The notes beneath the pieces are model-generated. The model was not told the origin of the DNA. It ran no database searches and was given only the letters and a program-made list of their open reading frames with translations. The translations under genes were made by a program, and so were the position numbers. From an uncultured Eubacteriales bacterium (GTDB lineage: Bacteria; Bacillota; Clostridia; Peptostreptococcales; Anaerovoracaceae), in NCBI GenBank assembly GCA_902772685.1, contig CACYBO010000261.1, forward strand, positions 1 through 10,983: 10,983 bases of DNA, read 5' to 3'. Of this stretch, positions 7,644 through 10,983 are shown piece after piece (position 1 is the stretch's first letter; the number at the start of each line of letters is the position of its first letter).

Positions 7644-8304
7644 TGTACTTCCTTCTGGCCTCGCTCAGGCTCATGGAGTTTGCTCCTCCCTCGAAATCAG
7701 GATCGCGTCTTTGGACGGGATCATCCTCCCATCCGCATATCGGGCAAATCTCATAGGCGCCTTTTTCCTCGAAGTGGAACCGCCCGCAGCACGGGCAGAG
7801 CGTTTCATCCGTAATTGTTCTCGTCTGCAGCGAAACCTTGATTTCACCGCCTCTTATAATCTGCTGCCCCACTTCCTCGAATCCCATTGCCTCATGGAAC
7901 ATGAGGCTCGGTTTATTGTATGGGATGATATCGATCTCAGCAGTTACAACAGGCACGCCTGTTGCCTTTGCATGATCAAAAACTCCTTCGTAGAGTTTTC
8001 TTCCGAGGCTGTGTCCCCTGAAAGACTCATCAATTACGATACGGTCCACGTACAAAAACCTGTCATACTGCTTTGAGAACCAGATATAGTTCTCGCTCGT
8101 ATAGTCGTCGAGACCTTCTCTCAGGGCGATGAGAAATGCCGCCGGTTTTCCATCGACTTCCGCCACCTGAAACAGTTCGCTCATGTCCTTGAAATACATG
8201 AACTTATCCTCATCCATCGGTGACAGGACCTCAACATTGACTTCATTCAGATTCAGGACGTAATCGGCATCCTGAAGGTTTACTTCTCTGATAACATCCG
8301 CCAT
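7630..8304 (-). CDS. GNAT N-acetyltransferase fused to C-terminal CPCC zinc-binding domain
   Basis: A 224-aa two-domain protein. Residues about 1-150 are a GNAT fold. The acetyl-CoA binding motif A is FLYVDRIVIDESFRGHSLGRKL (83-104, with RGHSLG), and PYNKPSLMFHEAMGFEEVGQ (128-147) is the usual GNAT C-terminal motif. The substrate is not evident. Residues about 165-224 form a separate Cys-rich domain: LCPCCGR (169-175), YEICPICGWEDDPVQ (184-198), DPDFEGGANSMSLSEARRKY (201-220). These are the hallmarks of the Cys_rich_CPCC family, with Cys170, 172, 173, 187 and 190 likely binding zinc. CPCC domains usually occur as short standalone proteins, so the fusion is notable. The ATG at 8304 is 6 nt after the macrodomain gene stop, with GGAGG at 8316-8320. 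Confidence 0.92.
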   Translation of the reverse strand: MADVIREVNLQDADYVLNLNEVNVEVLSPMDEDKFMYFKDMSELFQVAEVDGKPAAFLIALREGLDDYTSENYIWFSKQYDRFLYVDRIVIDESFRGHSLGRKLYEGVFDHAKATGVPVVTAEIDIIPYNKPSLMFHEAMGFEEVGQQIIRGGEIKVSLQTRTITDETLCPCCGRFHFEEKGAYEICPICGWEDDPVQRRDPDFEGGANSMSLSEARRKYNEEF

Positions 8305-8310
8305 AACTGT

Positions 8311-8838
8311 TTATTCCTCCCCAAGTGCCCGGTCATAAGCCTCCTTCGTCCTGTTGTCGAAGAGTACCCATGTCACTGCATCAAGCGCATCCGGGTTCTC
8401 GCTGACAAAAGCCCGCACGGTAGAAATCGCTATCCCGGCTGCCTGATCGACCGGATAAGAGTACACCCCCGTGGAAATCGACGGGAATGCGACTGTTCTG
8501 ATTCCATTCTCCACAGCCAGCTTCAGTGAATTCTTATAGCAGTCGGCGAGAAGCTTTGGCTCCCCGTTGTTCCCGCCATGCCACACCGGCCCGACTGTGT
8601 GGATAACATAGTTACATGGGAGCCGGTATGCGCCGGTTATCTTCGCGCCGCCTGTCTCACAGCCGCCAAGGGTTCTGCATTCCGCCAGAAGTTCCTTTCC
8701 CGCAGCACGGTGAATCGCACCGTCAACGCCGCCGCCCCCGAGCAGCGACCGGTTTGCTGCGTTTACAATCGCCTCTGTGTCTGTAACTTTTGTGATATCT
8801 CCCAACTGTGTCCTTATGACTGTCTTGCCATTCATCAT
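8311..8838 (-). CDS. Macrodomain protein (O-acetyl-ADP-ribose deacetylase / ADP-ribosyl hydrolase type)
   Basis: A 175-aa stand-alone macrodomain that likely binds ADP-ribose derivatives and hydrolyses O-acetyl-ADP-ribose or ADP-ribosyl-protein esters in the cytoplasm. Visible signatures are GDITK (13-17), the NAAN motif (26-29), the Gly-rich loop GGGGVDGAIHRAAG (34-47), YVIHTVGPVW (77-86), and the phosphate-binding loop FPSISTGVYSYP (118-129). These match the MacroD/YmdB class closely and the fold is full length. Adjacent ATGs at 8838 and 8835 both follow AGGGGGAAG (about 8841-8850). It lies 18 nt after the nuclease-like gene and 6 nt before the acetyltransferase. Pairing a macrodomain with an acetyltransferase is suggestive of metabolite or acyl-ADP-ribose chemistry, but this is inference. 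Confidence 0.95.
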   Translation of the reverse strand: MMNGKTVIRTQLGDITKVTDTEAIVNAANRSLLGGGGVDGAIHRAAGKELLAECRTLGGCETGGAKITGAYRLPCNYVIHTVGPVWHGGNNGEPKLLADCYKNSLKLAVENGIRTVAFPSISTGVYSYPVDQAAGIAISTVRAFVSENPDALDAVTWVLFDNRTKEAYDRALGEE

Positions 8839-8856
8839 CTTACTTCCCCCTGCGTC

Positions 8857-9423
8857 CTAATCATAGATCGTATAATCCCGCTCGAACAGTTCCTCGCTGA
8901 TCTGTTCGTGCAGTGACTCCTCTGATACTTTCGCAATCAGTTTCTCCCCGATGAATTTCTTGCTCTTGTTCGCATACTTCGGCATACTGTTTTTCGCCTG
9001 AATGTGAGCAAGTTCAGATTTCCAGAGCAGGCTGAGCTTCTGCTTCAGTTTCGCCTTGGGATTGGGCTGCGCTTCACGCATGCGGTAAAAATCGACTCTT
9101 CCTTTGATCAGCTCGACTGTGATGATGCCCCAATAATCCGGTACATGTTCGGCCACGTGATGCGCATGTGTGGAGCCTGCAACGATATAGTTCTCATCAT
9201 AATATTTGTCGTAATTCTTTACCTGCGCCGCCAGCCTGGCATACGAATCCGCATCGCTTTTGATCTCAATACCGCAGACCCTATCCGGCAGTACCATGAC
9301 AATATCCGCGCGTGCGCGGCCGGTCACCTTTTCCTCAAGGAACCTGACCTTTTCGTAGTGTTCTTCCAAATACAGGAACAGCGGCTCGCGTATATCCGCG
9401 TCCTTCAGAATTTCTCCGCTCAT
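8857..9423 (-). CDS. sce7726-type PD-(D/E)XK nuclease-like protein
   Basis: A 188-aa predicted cytoplasmic protein. After an N-terminal helix (DADIREPLFLYLEEHY, 8-23) it shows GRARADIVMV (35-44), CGIEIKSDADS (50-60), RLAAQVKNYDKYYDENYIV (63-81) and VPDYWGIITV (94-103). The order D40, E53-x-K55, Q67 is the PD-(D/E)XK nuclease core, and the combination resembles the sce7726 family, whose members are often found with mobile or defence genes. The C-terminal third is Lys-rich and helical (LSLLWKSELAHIQAKN...), as in related proteins. No biochemical role is established that I know of. The ATG at 9423 follows GAGGAC and lies 6 nt after the YjbQ-family gene stop, so the two are probably co-translated. 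Confidence 0.85.
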   Translation of the reverse strand: MSGEILKDADIREPLFLYLEEHYEKVRFLEEKVTGRARADIVMVLPDRVCGIEIKSDADSYARLAAQVKNYDKYYDENYIVAGSTHAHHVAEHVPDYWGIITVELIKGRVDFYRMREAQPNPKAKLKQKLSLLWKSELAHIQAKNSMPKYANKSKKFIGEKLIAKVSEESLHEQISEELFERDYTIYD

Positions 9424-9429
9424 CTGTCC

Positions 9430-9831
9430 TCAATCTTCCTGTATCTTCACCATTGCTTTGCGGTGTCTGGGACCATCATACTCACAGAAATAGATGCCCT
9501 GCCAGGTTCCGAGCAAAAGCCTTCCGTCTTCGATGATGATCTGTTCTGAAAAGCCGATCATGCTGGATTTGAGATGCGCGGCGGAGTTTCCCTCCATATG
9601 ATGATATCCGTCTTCCCACGGAACGATTTTGCCGATCTCTGTCTTGAAATCGCGCACAACATCCGGATCCGCATTCTCGTTGATCGTCACAGCTGCCGTT
9701 GTATGCGGAATGAAAACTGTGCATAGACCGTCCTTCACGCCGCTCTCCGAAACCACTCTCTGGATCTCACGTGTGATATCCAGCATCTGTGTGTGTTTTG
9801 ATGTCCTTATGTCCAGTCTGACCGATTTCAT
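9430..9831 (-). CDS. YjbQ/UPF0047 family protein (secondary thiamine-phosphate synthase enzyme)
   Basis: A 133-aa small cytoplasmic protein of the UPF0047/YjbQ family. Some members show weak thiamine-phosphate synthase activity, which is why databases give this name; the physiological role is unclear. The family signatures are all present: IPHTTAAVTINENADPDV (41-58), HHMEGNSAAHLKSSMIG (77-93), LLLGTWQGIYFCEYDGPR (105-122). The His and acidic residues (H43, E52, D55, H77, H78, H86, E117, D119) are the likely metal and substrate ligands. Length is standard and the gene looks intact. GGGGAGTAAGGGA lies just upstream, overlapping the stop of the 62-aa gene 5 nt away. No thiamine gene is nearby, so context does not support a thiamine role. 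Confidence 0.96.
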   Translation of the reverse strand: MKSVRLDIRTSKHTQMLDITREIQRVVSESGVKDGLCTVFIPHTTAAVTINENADPDVVRDFKTEIGKIVPWEDGYHHMEGNSAAHLKSSMIGFSEQIIIEDGRLLLGTWQGIYFCEYDGPRHRKAMVKIQED

Positions 9832-9836
9832 TTCCC

Positions 9837-10025
9837 TTACTCCCCGTCTTCAGGCTGTTCTTCTTTGACTGCTTCTTCGCCGGACTCCTCTTCCTTTCTC
9901 TTCGGATCCACATCCCTGAAAAGAAACGACAGCAGCTGTCCGACCGCGTACAGTGTGACTCCTGCAAAGGCAGTAGCTGCCCCGGCAGCGAGAATCGATT
10001 TGCCTGTATTCTTTTCCTTATTCAT
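9837..10025 (-). CDS. 62-aa single-pass membrane peptide of unknown function
   Basis: I do not recognise this protein. I chose the ATG at 10025 because GGGAGGAAG lies 5 nt upstream of it; an upstream in-frame ATG at 10043 would place this Shine-Dalgarno inside the gene. The product has a short basic N-terminus (MNKEKNTGK), one Ala/Gly-rich hydrophobic helix (about 10-36), then a charged tail with basic DPKRK followed by a Glu-rich end. By the positive-inside tendency its orientation is ambiguous. It is the first gene of the compact minus-strand cluster (5 nt before the YjbQ gene). No signal cleavage site or lipobox is seen. Confidence 0.75.
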   Translation of the reverse strand: MNKEKNTGKSILAAGAATAFAGVTLYAVGQLLSFLFRDVDPKRKEEESGEEAVKEEQPEDGE

Positions 10026-10069
10026 TTCTCTTCCTCCCTTCATACTCCAAACTGTTTTTTATATGTTAT

Positions 10070-10078
10070 ATGATACCA
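10070..10078 (-). promoter_or_regulatory. Possible extended -10 promoter of the accessory cluster
   Basis: The minus strand reads TGGTATCAT, an extended -10 (TGn) with a 4-5/6 match to TATAAT, about 45 nt upstream of the 62-aa gene. The surrounding TATGGTAT is the same as at the murC promoter. No clear -35 was found, and the sequence around it is AT-rich, so chance is not excluded. No terminator was seen between this site and the upstream membrane gene. Confidence 0.35.
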
Positions 10079-10092
10079 TATTTCGGCAACTA

Positions 10093-10983
10093 TTACTTTA
10101 TCGTCTTGTACTGGGTTTCATTCAAACGGGCGGTAACAATACGGCTGCCCATATCCGTAATTCCTGTCCCCGTATTGGGATTGAAAGCGGAATAGACTAC
10201 ATCACAGGCAAAGACCGCCATCAGTATCACCGTCCCTGACACCATGGTCTTCTGCGGAATCTTCATCAGCAGCGTATCCAGCGCAGGCGCCAGCAGGTAG
10301 ATTGCCATGAGTCCCAGCACGCCGAAGGCAACCAGGCCTTCCAGACAGATCCGCCCGCTGATATTCAGGAAATAGCCGGAGTAATCCCACCATCTCATCC
10401 CGTAGATTTCCTGCAGTGCCCAGGATGTAAAATATTCAATAAACCCGCAGAGTACTATGATGGCAAAAAATTCCACCAGCGGCCGTTTCCGGAGGCTGCT
10501 GAGCACTACGATAATCAGCGCACCGCCCACGCCGTAGATGGGAACCCACGGTCCGTGCAGCGTTCCCCGGTTGACGAATTCCCCGGTCTGGATCAGGAAG
10601 ACGATGACTTCCCACATCCAGCCGATGAACGCAAAGAGCAGGAACATGAACAGCAGATTCCAGATGGCCAGTTTCTCCGCGAAGAACTTCCGCACCCCTG
10701 TCAGTACGATACGGTTTTCCGTCAGCCATGACTGTTCCTCAGTAATATCGCTGTAAGTCTCTTTCAGCAAAGCCTTATCAGCCTTTGCAAGGAGTACGGG
10801 ATCGTCCAGCATCTGCACACCTTCCACATCAGCCTTTTTCGCTGCCTGCCGTAAGCATGCATAATATTCCGTGACCGCCGCAATCTTATACGACAGATAC
10901 CAGAATACATTGCTGACTCCCAGAGAAACGATTCCGAGAATCAGCCAGTGAAGGAAACTGAGTTCGAATTTGAACGCTTCCAT
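10093..10983 (-). CDS. Multi-pass membrane protein, putative ABC-transporter type IV (CmpB-like) family
   Basis: A 296-aa integral membrane protein. A predicted membrane segment lies at 11-31, followed by a soluble stretch (about 38-100) with an acidic/Lys-rich helix, and then five hydrophobic segments (about 107-130, 148-163, 172-192, 213-233, 248-265). The signatures FIGWMWEV (119-126), FVNRGTLHGPWVPIYGVGGALI (136-157) and WWDYSGYFLNISGRICLEGL (198-217) are those of the ABC_trans_CmpB family. The name is historical; the function is not established and no ATPase gene is visible here. The ATG lies at the very edge of the window (10983), with no upstream sequence to test its ribosome binding site, so the true start may be further right. 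It ends 67 nt before the next gene. Confidence 0.88.
   Translation of the reverse strand: MEAFKFELSFLHWLILGIVSLGVSNVFWYLSYKIAAVTEYYACLRQAAKKADVEGVQMLDDPVLLAKADKALLKETYSDITEEQSWLTENRIVLTGVRKFFAEKLAIWNLLFMFLLFAFIGWMWEVIVFLIQTGEFVNRGTLHGPWVPIYGVGGALIIVVLSSLRKRPLVEFFAIIVLCGFIEYFTSWALQEIYGMRWWDYSGYFLNISGRICLEGLVAFGVLGLMAIYLLAPALDTLLMKIPQKTMVSGTVILMAVFACDVVYSAFNPNTGTGITDMGSRIVTARLNETQYKTIK

Noticed and set aside
7546..8076. 176-codon plus-strand frame opposite the lipoprotein and acetyltransferase genes
   Set aside because: It is antisense to two well-supported genes and its translation has no recognisable motif.
9004..9549. 181-codon plus-strand frame
   Set aside because: It is antisense to the nuclease-like and YjbQ genes, both with clear family signatures.
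10026..10092. Possible terminator between the membrane gene and the accessory cluster
   Set aside because: Only a 5-bp AT-rich inverted repeat (ATATG...CATAT) is present and no GC-rich stem followed by a T-run was found.

Overview
The window looks like chromosome from a low-to-mid-GC Firmicute of class Clostridia. The reasons are strong purine-rich ribosome binding sites on nearly every gene, SpoVG, and a murC-prs-pth-mfd block that matches part of the conserved Firmicute spoVG-glmU-prs-pth-mfd neighbourhood. I cannot name the genus; gene content would fit a gut or oral anaerobe. All but one of the genes are on the minus strand. No rRNA, tRNA, insertion sequence, phage gene or CRISPR array was seen.

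Region 1 (1-6590, minus strand) is a housekeeping operon read from right to left: murC (peptidoglycan precursor ligase), prs (PRPP synthase), pth (peptidyl-tRNA hydrolase), mfd (transcription-repair coupling factor), then the first 21 codons of a probable dapB-like gene that runs off the left edge. The genes are almost fused: 15 nt between murC and prs, stop abutting start for prs/pth, an ATGA overlap for pth/mfd, and 13 nt between mfd and the last gene. A single promoter with an extended -10 lies just upstream of murC.

Region 2 (6591-7138) is the divergent murC/spoVG intergenic region, spoVG on the plus strand, and a perfect 10-bp hairpin with T-runs on both sides. The hairpin serves as terminator for spoVG and for the convergent lipoprotein gene.

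Region 3 (7155-10025, minus strand) is a compact accessory cluster of six genes in transcription order: a 62-aa membrane peptide, a YjbQ-family protein, a PD-(D/E)XK nuclease-like protein of the sce7726 type, a macrodomain protein (ADP-ribose-metabolite hydrolase type), a GNAT acetyltransferase fused to a CPCC zinc-binding domain, and a small lipoprotein. The lipoprotein's C-terminal domain resembles the BECR-type RNase domains of polymorphic toxins. This is the least ordinary part of the window, but I cannot show that the genes form one system. Region 4 (10093-10983) is a membrane protein of the 'putative ABC-transporter type IV' (CmpB-like) family, possibly continuing past the right edge.
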